From Providencia vermicola (lineage in GTDB: Bacteria; Pseudomonadota; Gammaproteobacteria; Enterobacterales; Enterobacteriaceae), in contig NZ_CP048796.1 of assembly GCF_010748935.1 (NCBI RefSeq), forward strand, positions 3,041,001-3,105,000: a stretch of DNA of 64,000 nt, read 5' to 3'. The position numbers and the translations under genes were made by a program. The notes under the pieces are model-generated. The model was not told where the DNA came from and made no database searches. It saw nothing but the letters and a program-made list of their open reading frames with translations. Of this stretch, positions 25,944-33,475 are shown piece after piece (the first letter of the stretch is position 1; each line of letters starts with the position of its first letter).

Positions 25944-25961
25944 CCGTTTAATCTTGCCGTA
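25944..25961 (+). repeat. Direct repeat, copy 2
   Basis: CCGTTTAATCTTGCCGTA matches the copy at 25116-25133 in 17 of 18 positions. It is surrounded by further CCGTAA and CACCGTTA words, so it is part of a short-repeat cluster rather than an isolated duplicate. Confidence 0.6.
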
Positions 25962-26030
25962 GTTCGTTATTGTTGCTATCTATCTTTCCCTCATTAGTGA
26001 GGGCAACATCAATTTTATAATATTACGTTA

Positions 26031-26799
26031 TGTCCACTCCCCTTTAATTGAGACACACCAATTTAGCGTTTTCTAACTGTTGACGATAGGCCTCCGGTGG
26101 GAGGTGATTTAAACTTTCATGGGTTCGATTTTGGTTATAATCTTACAGCCAAAACCACGCTAATTCTCGCACTTGGCTTAATGATTCAAATAAATACGCA
26201 TTTAAAAACTCACGACGGAACGAACCATTAAAACGTTCGATAAACCCATTTTGCTACGGTTTTCCCAGTTGAATATGGCACAGAAAAATTTGGTTATCTT
26301 CACAATAATTCAATAAGTTAACTGAAATGAGTTCAGGACCATTATCGACTCGGGTCTGTTTCGGCAACCCTCTTTTCGGCTTTTAAACGATCAAGCACCC
26401 TGATGACGCGTTCAGCCGGTAATGACGTATCAACTTCGATCGCTAGGCATTCACGCGTTCCTTCATCAATAATATTGAGGGTTCTGAAGCGTTTGCCGCA
26501 ATATAAACTGTCGTGCATAAAATCCAATGCCCATTGAATATTCGGGACTTTCTCTATGACTAATGGTCTTTTTTCACGCTTCGGAAGCACTTTTTTAACC
26601 CGTCGTTTCAGATTTAATCCTAATTCACAATAAACGCGATAAACTCGTTTATGATTAAAAGGATAACCTTGAAATCTCAATCGAAAATAGCATTTCCAGA
26701 ATCCCGACTGTGGAGATTTAGCTAAAACGGATTGTATGGCATCGATGACGATTTTATCTTTCTCTAATTATAGCTGTCTTATTTTAGGGGAAGTGGACA
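26031..26799 (-). mobile_element. IS3-family insertion sequence, internally deleted
   Basis: The element is bounded by imperfect terminal inverted repeats. TGTCCACTCCCCTTTAATTG starts at 26031, and the right end at 26799, read on the minus strand, begins TGTCCACTTCCCCTAAAATA. It spans only 769 bases, whereas IS3-family members are about 1.2-1.5 kb. The missing part is orfA and the 5' portion of orfB next to the right end. The flanking bases (TTA left, ATG right) do not match, so no target duplication is visible. That fits an old or rearranged copy. It cannot move without a transposase from elsewhere. Confidence 0.8.
26044..26770 (-). pseudogene. IS3-family transposase orfB remnant
   Basis: Reading from about 26770 downward, the catalytic DDE domain can be followed: 'DKIVIDAIQSVLAKSPQSGF', 'NIQWALDFMHDSLYCGKRF' (first Asp), 'RVDNGPELISVN' (second Asp) and 'NGFIERFNGSFRREFLNAYL' (Glu). 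The frame is broken. A +1 shift occurs near 26380, where 'KAEKR' should continue as 'GLPKQTRVDNG'. Two in-frame stops follow, after 'QLGKP' and after 'WFWL'. The N-terminal part and orfA are absent. The gene is dead. Confidence 0.85.
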
Positions 26800-26929
26800 A
26801 TGCCAGTAGAAAGCGTGATGATGTAAAGAGATTGTGGGTGGAATGCTCTAAAAATAGCAGGAGCATTTAAGCACCACATCCACAATAATATATGGTGCTT
26901 GTGAGTTAGTCGTGTAAGTCAATTAGTAT

Positions 26930-27289
26930 TCATTTTTTTAATTGTTCTTGATAATGCTGAATCTTAAGTTTTAAGTTACTTAAGTGTTCATTCAAAGATA
27001 AAATTTGCTTTTCAAGGTTAGCGTAGTGTTCAGTCAGCAAATTCATTCTCTCAAGTGAGGTAGATGAGCCTATATTTCTTAGTATCGAGTATTCTTTAAT
27101 CTTTTTTAAAGGCATACCCGTTTCTTTTAAGCGAGTAATAAACTTAACCCACTCAATATCATCTTCAGAATAGTACCTATGATTATTGGTTTGCCTAGAT
27201 GATTTCAATATTCCTTCTTTTTCATAGTATCTAAGGGTGTATATGGTGAATCCGGTTAGTTGTGCAAACTGACTGATTGAATAATTCAT
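26930..27289 (-). CDS. MerR-family transcriptional regulator
   Basis: This 119-residue protein has the MerR winged-helix start 'YSISQFAQLTGFTIYTLRYYEKEGILKSS' (broken here at family motifs TIYTLRYYE and GIL) and 'RYYSEDDIEWVKFITRLKET'. A long C-terminal coiled coil (residues about 80-118) provides the dimer helix. It contains no cysteine, so it should not sense metals or aldehydes through thiols as MerR, CueR or NmlR do. It is transcribed divergently from the short-chain dehydrogenase at 27368. The intergenic MerR-type promoter makes that gene its probable target, with autoregulation likely. Confidence 0.9.
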   Translation of the reverse strand: MNYSISQFAQLTGFTIYTLRYYEKEGILKSSRQTNNHRYYSEDDIEWVKFITRLKETGMPLKKIKEYSILRNIGSSTSLERMNLLTEHYANLEKQILSLNEHLSNLKLKIQHYQEQLKK

Positions 27290-27307
27290 GTATTACCTAG
27301 AAATTCC

Positions 27308-27338
27308 TTGACCTAGAGTTAACTCTATCTTTTACCAT
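27308..27338 (+). promoter_or_regulatory. MerR-type promoter/operator of the dehydrogenase gene
   Basis: A -35 box TTGACC (27308-27313) is followed after a 19-base spacer by TACCAT (27333-27338). The spacer contains the perfect 14-base palindrome TAGAGTTAACTCTA (27314-27327). An over-long 19-base spacer filled by a dyad is the signature of promoters that MerR proteins activate by twisting the DNA. It faces the dehydrogenase gene, whose start is 30 bases downstream. Confidence 0.85.
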
Positions 27339-27367
27339 TTTGAGACTTTTGTCAAAGAGGGTGTGTT

Positions 27368-28150
27368 ATGAAAAATAAACATTATGCGGTCGTTACGGGT
27401 GCGAGTTCAGGTATTGGACGTGAAATTTCAATAAAATTAGCTGAACGCGGGTTTAATATTATTGCAGTAGCGAGGCGAGACTCCTTGTTGAATGAATTGA
27501 AAGTCGAATTAGGCAAGATTAATGAAGGCATTGAGGTTGTCACAAAATCATGTGATTTATCTATTATCGATGATGCTATTTCACTTTATGAAGAGCTGAA
27601 AGTTTTTGATATTCGAGTATGGGTAAATAACGCTGGTGTTGGGTATTATGGGAAAGCATTTTCTCAGCCAATAAAAGATACAAAAGCTTTATTAAATTTG
27701 AATATTAATACACTCGCGATTTTATCGTTAATGTTCGTGCGCGATAACCAGAATATTGATGGTTCACAGCTGATCAATGTAAGTTCAGCAGGAGGATACA
27801 CTATAGTACCTACAGCCGTTACCTATTGTGGTTCGAAATTCTTTGTCAGCTCTTTTACTGAGGGGGTGGCACATGAATTATTAAACTTAAACGCTAAAAT
27901 TAAAGTTAAACTACTGGCTCCGGCAGCTACTAAAACAGATTTTGGTCGAGTTGCTAACGGGGTAGAATATTATGATTATGATAAGGTGTTTGGTACATAT
28001 CATTCTAGCGAGGAATTAGCTGATTTCTTCATTCAGCTATATGATTCAAATAATGTTGTTGGATACGTCGATAGAGAAAGTTTTAGCTTTAAATTACTAG
28101 ATAATAAAATGCCTTACGCGAACAACAACCAATTTAATCAAAAAATATAA
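27368..28150 (+). CDS. Short-chain dehydrogenase/reductase (SDR)
   Basis: This 260-residue protein has the classical SDR features: nucleotide-binding 'VTGASSGIGRE' at residues 10-20, 'NNAGVGYYG' near 90, catalytic Ser in 'NVSSAGGY', and Tyr and Lys in 'YCGSK' near 155-159. It should be a cytoplasmic NAD(P)-dependent oxidoreductase, but the substrate cannot be told from sequence. The gene is preceded by AGAGGGTGTGTT, which supplies a ribosome site, and by a MerR-type operator. It is followed by a hairpin terminator. The MerR-SDR pair is a self-contained cassette within the mobile block. Confidence 0.9.
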   Translation: MKNKHYAVVTGASSGIGREISIKLAERGFNIIAVARRDSLLNELKVELGKINEGIEVVTKSCDLSIIDDAISLYEELKVFDIRVWVNNAGVGYYGKAFSQPIKDTKALLNLNINTLAILSLMFVRDNQNIDGSQLINVSSAGGYTIVPTAVTYCGSKFFVSSFTEGVAHELLNLNAKIKVKLLAPAATKTDFGRVANGVEYYDYDKVFGTYHSSEELADFFIQLYDSNNVVGYVDRESFSFKLLDNKMPYANNNQFNQKI

Positions 28151-28159
28151 GTACGATGA

Positions 28160-28187
28160 AACCGCCAAGGCATAAGCCGAGGCGGTT
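28160..28187 (+). terminator. Hairpin after the dehydrogenase gene
   Basis: Arms AACCGCC (28160-28166) and GGCGGTT (28181-28187) form a stem, strengthened by an inner GGC/GCC pairing, nine bases after the stop codon. The following bases are AT-rich but not a clean T run, so termination may be partial. Confidence 0.6.
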
Positions 28188-28570
28188 ATATATAATTGGC
28201 CTTATCAACGAAAGGGAGCACCAAATATCACATGAAAAAATCATGATAAGTGACTTTAAACGTTGATGATTTAGTGACACGTTAGGACAATAGTTTTTTG
28301 GACATCGTATAGGGGCTAATGTGGATAGAATTATTTGATTTTAGAGTAATAAATAAAATGAAAATATAAATTTCTATCCTTAGGGTGACGCTAATTATGA
28401 AAAGAGAGCTAAAAATAACAAAACAAAATTCACATGCGTTATTAAATTAATAGTGTACGAAACCGCCGGATTGGTACATATAGTTATAACCATGTACGAA
28501 AACTAGTATAGTTAATTTCATACTCGAAATATAATTGATACATTCATTTCGTATAGGCAATTTAATTATG
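28188..28570. other. Intergenic stretch without recognised gene
   Basis: No coding frame or RNA is evident. The sequence is AT-rich, with short repeated GTACGAAA words around 28453-28501 and several weak dyads. It marks the junction between the MerR-SDR cassette and the satellite/prophage genes. I find no copy of the tRNA-Ser 3' end here that would mark the far attachment site. Confidence 0.4.
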
Positions 28571-28592
28571 GATACACCGCTTTGGGTGTATC
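28571..28592 (-). terminator. Hairpin after the antirepressor gene
   Basis: Arms GATACACC (28571-28578) and GGTGTATC (28585-28592) form an 8-base stem with a 6-base loop, 24 bases beyond the antirepressor stop. No long T run follows on the minus strand, so its strength is uncertain. Confidence 0.5.
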
Positions 28593-28615
28593 AAATGTTG
28601 TTAAGCCAACCATCA

Positions 28616-29410
28616 TTAGTTAGCCTCCAAACGCTGAACTAACCAACGTTGCGCCAACTCAGTTAATTGCGCCTTTCTCTGCGCAGTAGGTGTATCTAAA
28701 TCAAGGAAAGCACAATTACGAGCCTCTAAGTAGGCTAGTAGTTTTAACTGCTCTGTGCTCATGTTATCTCTGATTTCTTTAGACTTAATGCCTTTGCTTT
28801 TAGCCCATTGAGTGGGGTTGACACCAAGTATCAATTTATTGATAAAACGTGACTCATTGCTATACGCAAAGCCTTTCTGGTTGTCACCTGTGCGCTCAAT
28901 ATAGCCTTTCATCGCCTCGGCCATATTTTTATGATCTTCACATGCAGCAACACGATTTTTGCGCCAGTTCTGCATAACGGCTTTATGTTCTTCTGGCGCG
29001 GCTCTGCGCAGTCGCTCCTCACATTCGATAAAATATTGGCGTGCTAATTTGCCCTGGTCATTACGTTCAACCATAGACAGCTCTTTTCCCATGTTGAGGC
29101 TGACAATATAGTCATGCTCGAATTTCTGCCTAAATTTTGTGCTCCCCCGTTTTGGTGAGCTCAAATTTTCCACAACGATATAATCGATATTCTCAACAAA
29201 GCCATATTGTTTAATTCGCCCTTTAATCCAGCTAGTATAGTCACGACCAACTTTTAGAAATGAATGTAATTTACGACTACTCACTGATTGAATTTCTTTC
29301 CCGTTAATACGGTTATTAATAACAGGAATTAAATAATCAAATGTACCCGCTAGCTCATTTTCAGGCAGAGTGCCCCCCTGACCAGTTATGGCCATATTTT
29401 TATTTTTCAT
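28616..29410 (-). CDS. Phage antirepressor (AntA/AntB-type N-terminal domain)
   Basis: This 264-residue protein contains the AntA/AntB region 'VSSRKLHSFLKVGRDYTSWI', 'YGFVENIDYIVVE', 'DYIVSLNMGKELSMVERND' and 'GKLARQYFIECEERLRR' (residues about 40-135). The charged helical C-terminal half differs among such proteins. Antirepressors bind a phage repressor and release lysogeny or induce a satellite. It is the last gene of the minus-strand phage module and is preceded by AAAGGG about nine bases before the ATG. The first dozen codons are nearly identical to those of the next gene upstream, which is unusual. Confidence 0.85.
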   Translation of the reverse strand: MKNKNMAITGQGGTLPENELAGTFDYLIPVINNRINGKEIQSVSSRKLHSFLKVGRDYTSWIKGRIKQYGFVENIDYIVVENLSSPKRGSTKFRQKFEHDYIVSLNMGKELSMVERNDQGKLARQYFIECEERLRRAAPEEHKAVMQNWRKNRVAACEDHKNMAEAMKGYIERTGDNQKGFAYSNESRFINKLILGVNPTQWAKSKGIKSKEIRDNMSTEQLKLLAYLEARNCAFLDLDTPTAQRKAQLTELAQRWLVQRLEAN

Positions 29411-29431
29411 AAGTTTTGCCCTTTTATTTAG

Positions 29432-29707
29432 TTAATTAAGAGCTGTCGCGACAACACGGGATAGCTTGACTAAATTTGTCTGCAAATACTCGCAAAACCG
29501 TACATGAATATAAAAAACATTATTTTGCGTGAATTTGCACAGATACTGTGATAGCCCTTTTAAACTTAAATAGTCATTTCCAAAATTGTAATATTTTACT
29601 TTTACATCAATAGGATAAATAAAATCAGAAATAACATTTAGAATACTTTCTTCCCTGACTTTAGGGTTAGAGAAGCCCTGACCCATTACGGCCATTTTAT
29701 TTTTCAT
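29432..29707 (-). CDS. Small phage-module protein of unknown function
   Basis: This 91-residue protein begins 'MKNKMAVMGQG', like the antirepressor downstream ('MKNKNMAITGQG'). The remainder has 'NVISDFIYPIDVKVKYYNFG' and 'LSQYLCKFTQNNVFYIHVRF' and matches nothing I recognise. A ribosome site AAGGAAA lies eleven bases before the ATG. It lies between the 130-residue ORF and the antirepressor and is probably co-transcribed with them. It may be a truncated relative of a gene that shared its 5' end with the antirepressor. Confidence 0.55.
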   Translation of the reverse strand: MKNKMAVMGQGFSNPKVREESILNVISDFIYPIDVKVKYYNFGNDYLSLKGLSQYLCKFTQNNVFYIHVRFCEYLQTNLVKLSRVVATALN

Positions 29708-29722
29708 ATTGCTATTTCCTTA

Positions 29723-30115
29723 TTATTCGACTGGGTAAAGCGTTAAAATCAGATCTGATTGATGGATAGAAATTCCGTCATACCCACCAGCACAAGCTCG
29801 GCTATTGATAAGATCAATAATCTTCTTTGCATCTTTCTGGTTACGAATACGGTAACGATAATGCGACCCTATCCCGTCTGGGTTCGGTTCGTCAGTACGT
29901 TCTAAGTTAATATTTAATTTACGCTCCAGTTCTGAAAAGTAATTACGGCCTGATGATAAGCGGCAATACTTTAAAATATCGTTTTCGGTAGAGCCGTTAT
30001 AGGCAGATAAAAAATATTTCCATGCTTTGATTTTTTTCGGTGGGTTCTTTGATAGAATAGATGCTGTCGCGTTATCCTGAGATGCCACCTGTGGCGGGTG
30101 GTTTTTCTTTTCCAT
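29723..30115 (-). CDS. Phage-module protein, possible winged-helix DNA-binding
   Basis: This 130-residue protein has a disordered, polar first 30 residues and then a compact domain: 'KAWKYFLSAYNGSTENDILK', 'YFSELERKLNINLER', 'GIGSHYRYRIRNQKDAKKII'. The helix-turn-helix-like spacing followed by a beta hairpin resembles small winged-helix phage regulators, but no family can be named. Its ATG overlaps the alpA stop (TAATG), so the two are translationally coupled. Similar small ORFs often follow alpA in enterobacterial satellites. Confidence 0.55.
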   Translation of the reverse strand: MEKKNHPPQVASQDNATASILSKNPPKKIKAWKYFLSAYNGSTENDILKYCRLSSGRNYFSELERKLNINLERTDEPNPDGIGSHYRYRIRNQKDAKKIIDLINSRACAGGYDGISIHQSDLILTLYPVE

Positions 30116-30312
30116 TAAGCCACCTCTCCAGTACGTGATTCAGCAATCTTATTTGCAATCCACTCATCTACTTCTGACTCAATAAAAGCAACAGAGCGAG
30201 TACCTATTTTTACTTGCTGTGGAAAGTCATTTTCTTTAATTAATCTATAAATCCATGCCTTGCTGTAACCTGTGCGTCGCAAAACCTCTGAAAGCCTAAT
30301 CAGATTATTCAT
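30115..30312 (-). CDS. alpA: AlpA-family excisionase/activator
   Basis: This 65-residue protein 'MNNLIRLSEVLRRTGYSKAW' continues 'IYRLIKENDFPQQVKIGTRS' and 'VAFIESEVDEWI', the complete AlpA winged-helix pattern. I chose the start at 30312 because AAGGAAAA precedes it by five bases. The frame can be extended upstream, but without a ribosome site. AlpA proteins activate integrase or excision genes of P4-like satellites and phage-inducible islands. It is the first gene after a long structured leader and is coupled to the next ORF through TAATG. Confidence 0.85.
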   Translation of the reverse strand: MNNLIRLSEVLRRTGYSKAWIYRLIKENDFPQQVKIGTRSVAFIESEVDEWIANKIAESRTGEVA

Positions 30313-31256
30313 AGAATTTTCCTTAATGTGATATGAAAAGATATGCGAAAACGCCCTATACATAAATGTATAAGGTATATAACGCATATTATGGTTTATA
30401 TTTTAGGGTATTTTTTGAGTGATGGGCTTATTGTTTAAAATAAAATAATTTCAATAATAAGCTGATTTGCGCTCACTGCCTGTGCCTAGAGCCTTGAAAA
30501 GAACATAGCTATAATTAATGAATATTTGATAAGGTAATATATCCATTGATATAGATATGAGCTTTGCTCCTGATGCAGGAGCGAAATAAATTTTAAAGAA
30601 CAGAACTACACTCCACAAAGGCGGAGACTTAAATTTCAAAGAACAATTTACTAATTTGAATAATTACAATTATATAATTCAAATTAGCTGATTGCCATTA
30701 TCGACCTGAACTACATACATTTAGTAAACAGAGCAAAATCATTAAGTTGTTTACTAAAAGCTCCCGTTTGCAAGGAGCGCAGGTCATTTTTTAAAGAACA
30801 AGTAGCTATCTGTACAAGTTTTGCCACAAATACTATTTTGTGTTGAGAACTCATCAAAATGCTACACAATAAGTTAACCTTTTTGCACACGATGCATGTG
30901 CCGATATTATTATAAAAGAGCAAATAGCCTAATTTAAAGGCTATCAATACAACTTATATGCTCTGAGAAGTTCCTCTGAGTGTTCCTTATTTGTTACAAG
31001 CTGGTTCAGCCACTAGTCAAACTAAAAAAACAGTATATCAAGCACTTCAAAAGCGCCACTATGGCAGATTGTCCCTGAGAATTTACTCTGGGCATACTCA
31101 CATTTGTAAAAGAGCATTTAGTCACTTTATCAGTGACTCCATTCTGATAGCTAATAACTGGTTGCTATCAATGTTGTTAAAGAACATATCGCGCTTTTTC
31201 AGCGCAGAGGTGTTAAAGAGCTAAGTCCACAATGATCTACTGCGGTACTATTTGGT

Positions 31257-31284
31257 ATATTATACTGTAATAATAAACAGTCAA
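31257..31284 (-). promoter_or_regulatory. Sigma70-like promoter of the boxA leader
   Basis: On the minus strand TTGACT (31279-31284) is separated by 16 bases from TAATAT (31257-31262), within the string TATAATATA. Expected transcription would start near 31249, about 27 bases before the first boxA-like motif. It is the best promoter match in the phage module. Confidence 0.65.
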
Positions 31285-31443
31285 GCTTAAGAAGCGATCA
31301 AAGTCTATCGCCGCAATTTTACATGGTCTATTAAAGTCTACCAGAGTGTACTTTTATTAGATATTAAGATTTATCTTACACCATTAAGGCCTGTCTAAAT
31401 TCACGGGTTTAAAAATAAACCACTTAATGATAGCTATTTCAGG

Positions 31444-31475
31444 TACAAAAAAACCAGACCTTTCACTGTCTGGTT
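31444..31475 (-). terminator. Rho-independent terminator after the integrase gene
   Basis: On the minus strand AACCAGAC (31468-31475) pairs with GTCTGGTT (31452-31459) around AGTGAAAG. The stem runs straight into a T run, 22 bases after the integrase stop. It isolates the integrase from the leader promoter downstream. Confidence 0.85.
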
Positions 31476-31496
31476 CTGTATGTGGTTGCTGGTGGA

Positions 31497-32694
31497 TTAA
31501 GCGCGTTTAAAGTTACCGTGGACAACATTATCCCCATTCTCTAATGCCCCCATGTAATCAGCGTACCATTGAAGCATTTCTCTACGGCCATCAATGTACT
31601 GAGCATGGTTATACGTTCCACGGATAGAGTTTTTATCAACGTGCGCTAGCTGTGTCTCAATCCATGCCGTGTTATAGCCTTGTTCGTGTAGGATAGTGCT
31701 CATTGTGTGCCTGAATCCGTGACCTGTGGCTCTACCACTGTAACCCATGCGTCTAATCATCGTATTCAGTGCCATATCTGATATATGTTTTCTATAATCA
31801 GTGCGACTAGGGAATATATATTGATAACTGCCACTGATAGGGTGTATCTGTTTCAACAAATCAATAACCTGCTCTGATAGTGGTACAATATGAGGGCGGC
31901 GCATCTTCATTTTTTCAGCCGGTATTTCCCATACTCCAGTATCAAAGTTAATTTCTGACCATTCCGCCTTTCTCAATTCGCCTGGTCGAACTCCGGTTAA
32001 TATAAGCACCCTTAATGCCACTCTTACAATCTGGCTTCCCATGTACTTATCAATAGAAGAAAGAAACTCTGGTAATTCACTTACTGAAAGATGGGCGTAG
32101 TGCTCACGCTTATGAGGAACAAAGGCACTAGCTAAATCTGGTGCAGGGTTATACTCTACCCTACCCGTGATAATGGCGTACTTCCACACCTCACCGCAAC
32201 GTTGGCGCACTTTCTTTAGTTTCTCAGTTGCTCCGCGCTTTTCCATAATAGAAAGCACTTCAAGTAATTCCATGGGTTTGATTTCGGCAATCGGGCAATG
32301 ACCTATATAAGGAAATACATCTTTTTTCGAATGCGTCCATCATGTCATCACGATACCCAACAGACCAGCGATCTTTTCTGCCCTCATACCATTCAAGGGC
32401 AATATTTTTAAAGGTGTTTTCAGTTTGATTAATGGTGATCGCTTTTTCTGCTTTTCTGGATTCATTTGGATTAATAGCATTGGCGATCTGTTTTCGTGAT
32501 TTGTCTCTTTTCGCTCTTGCTTCAATGAGAGTGACAACAGGATAGATACCTAACGATATCATTTTAGTTTTGTCAGCAAATTAATAGCGATAACGCCAGC
32601 CTTTGGAGCCGTTAATTTCAACTAATAAAGATAGCCCGTTGGCATCCGCCAGCGTGTAGGATTTTGCTTTTGACTTGGCACGCTTGATTGCCAT
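31497..32694 (-). pseudogene. int: Tyrosine-recombinase integrase, broken by a nonsense codon and a frameshift
   Basis: The gene starts at 32694 ('MAIKRAKSKAKSYTLADANG') as in P4-type integrases. Codon 38 (32581-32583) is TAA. The frame continues directly after it with 'FADKTKMISLGIYP', so a CAA or similar codon probably mutated. A second lesion is one extra base in a run of six A (minus strand) at 32322-32327, which throws the frame out before 'DVFPYIGHCPIAEIKP'. The catalytic half (31497-32273) is intact: Arg in 'GVRPGELRKAEW', His-x-x-Arg in 'GHGFRHTMS', and 'LAHVDKNSIRGTYNHAQY' with the Tyr. It lies 167 bases from the tRNA-Ser 3' end. Reinitiation could give a C-terminal fragment only. 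Confidence 0.9.
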
Positions 32695-32860
32695 GTCTGT
32701 TAGCTTTATAAATCACCAATATTGTAGAAGGGAATTCGATACAACAAATTGCAGAGATTTAGAAAGTCGATAGTCGATTTTATTAGCGTGAGATTTTGTT
32801 AGGAGATTGGATTATTACTGAATAATAGGAGATTTCAGAAAACGCTAGGAGATGTTGAAA

Positions 32861-32948
32861 TGGCGGAGGAGGAGAGATTCGAACTCTCGGATGGTTTCCC
32901 ATCGGCGGTTTTCAAGACCGCTGCCTTCAGCCGCTCGGCCACCCCTCC
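32861..32948 (-). tRNA. serT: tRNA-Ser(UGA)
   Basis: The minus-strand 88-base sequence begins GGAGGGGTGGCCGAGCGG and ends TCCTCCTCCGCCA. The acceptor stem pairs GGAGGGG with CUCCUCC, the anticodon loop reads CTTGAAA with anticodon TGA, and a long variable arm and the GTTCGAATC T-loop are present. CCA is encoded. In E. coli serT likewise lies near tusE-yccX. Its 3' end abuts the mobile element and is the probable attachment site. Confidence 0.97.
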
Positions 32949-33130
32949 GCAATGACGTGCACTATAAACATCTGGGCTTTCGATGTAAACCCTTATTTTT
33001 ATCAATTGCTATAAAAATAGACGCTTAGCGTATCGTTGGGCTAAATTATCGGCATATTTAACAGGTTACTTGGGTTATTGACTATTTTTTGCTAAATTTG
33101 CACTCTATTTTTGTTTAGGTAGAAATTTGT

Positions 33131-33460
33131 ATGTTGCGTTTTAACGGTCAAGAAATTGAGACTGATTCACAAGGCTACCTTATTGATAGCCAACAATGGA
33201 GCGAGGCGCTTATCCCTCTTCTCGCTGAGCAAGAAAATATTACGCTGACAGAAGAGCACCTTGAAATTGTTCGCTTTGTTCGTGCCTTTTACGAAGAGTT
33301 TAACACCTCACCCGCTATTCGTATGCTGGTAAAAGCGGTTTCACAGCAATTTGGAGAGGAGAAAGGAAATAGCCGCTACTTGTATCGACTATTCCCTAAA
33401 GGTCCCGCAAAGCAAGCCACGAAACTTGCTGGGTTACCAAAACCTGTCAAATGCATTTAA
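33131..33460 (+). CDS. tusE: Sulfur-relay protein TusE
   Basis: This 109-residue protein of the DsrC/TusE family ends '[11 protein letters not shown]', with the conserved penultimate cysteine that accepts sulfur from TusBCD. It passes the sulfur to MnmA for 2-thiouridine formation in tRNA. The body has '[20 protein letters not shown]' and '[20 protein letters not shown]'. Length equals that of E. coli. It is a single gene starting 182 bases right of serT, and a terminator lies just after it inside the end of the convergent yccX. The E. coli neighbour yccA is not present here. Confidence 0.95.
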   Translation: MLRFNGQEIETDSQGYLIDSQQWSEALIPLLAEQENITLTEEHLEIVRFVRAFYEEFNTSPAIRMLVKAVSQQFGEEKGNSRYLYRLFPKGPAKQATKLAGLPKPVKCI

Positions 33461-33475
33461 CTCATTACCCTAAAA

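Larger units (their letters stand above)
25425..26030. other. Noncoding stretch of mobile block
   Basis: No gene is seen. The stretch holds the GGTCA palindrome cluster and repeated short CCGTAA/CACCGT words around 25905-25961, including the second copy of the 18-base direct repeat. It ends at the left terminus of the IS3-family element. Its repetitive make-up suggests a former control or replication region of a satellite or plasmid-like element. Confidence 0.45.
30313..31496 (-). promoter_or_regulatory. Long structured leader with eight boxA-like motifs and interleaved hairpins
   Basis: No gene occupies this stretch of nearly 1.2 kb. On the minus strand, eight copies of a 12-base motif TGYTCTTTNAMA, close to rRNA/phage boxA, occur at 31211-31222, 31175-31186, 31105-31116, 30911-30922, 30789-30800, 30634-30645, 30591-30602 and 30494-30505. 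Between them are clear inverted repeats: 31191-31205, 31146-31169, 31120-31138, 30924-30944, 30760-30778, 30723-30755, 30651-30687 and 30566-30582. A sigma70-like promoter stands just upstream (31257-31284). The leader precedes alpA. BoxA binds NusB-S10 in antitermination, so a Nus-dependent read-through or decoy function is a reasonable inference, but not shown. Confidence 0.6.
28571..32860 (-). mobile_element. Satellite/prophage remnant at tRNA-Ser (P4- or PICI-like)
   Basis: The order integrase, long leader, alpA, two small ORFs and antirepressor, with the integrase gene pointing away from the 3' end of tRNA-Ser, matches tRNA-targeted satellites of Enterobacterales. No capsid, replication, packaging or lysis genes are present, and the integrase is inactivated, so it is a stranded remnant. 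The left border is not defined. I could not find a repeated tRNA 3' segment, and the element may once have extended left through the MerR-SDR, IS and palindrome region. Confidence 0.7.

Noticed and set aside
30451-31224. Short open frames on both strands within the boxA leader (for example 30711-30947 minus and 30991-31224 plus)
   Set aside because: They have no ribosome site, no protein-like composition, and overlap the repeated boxA motifs and hairpins, which explain the sequence better as noncoding.
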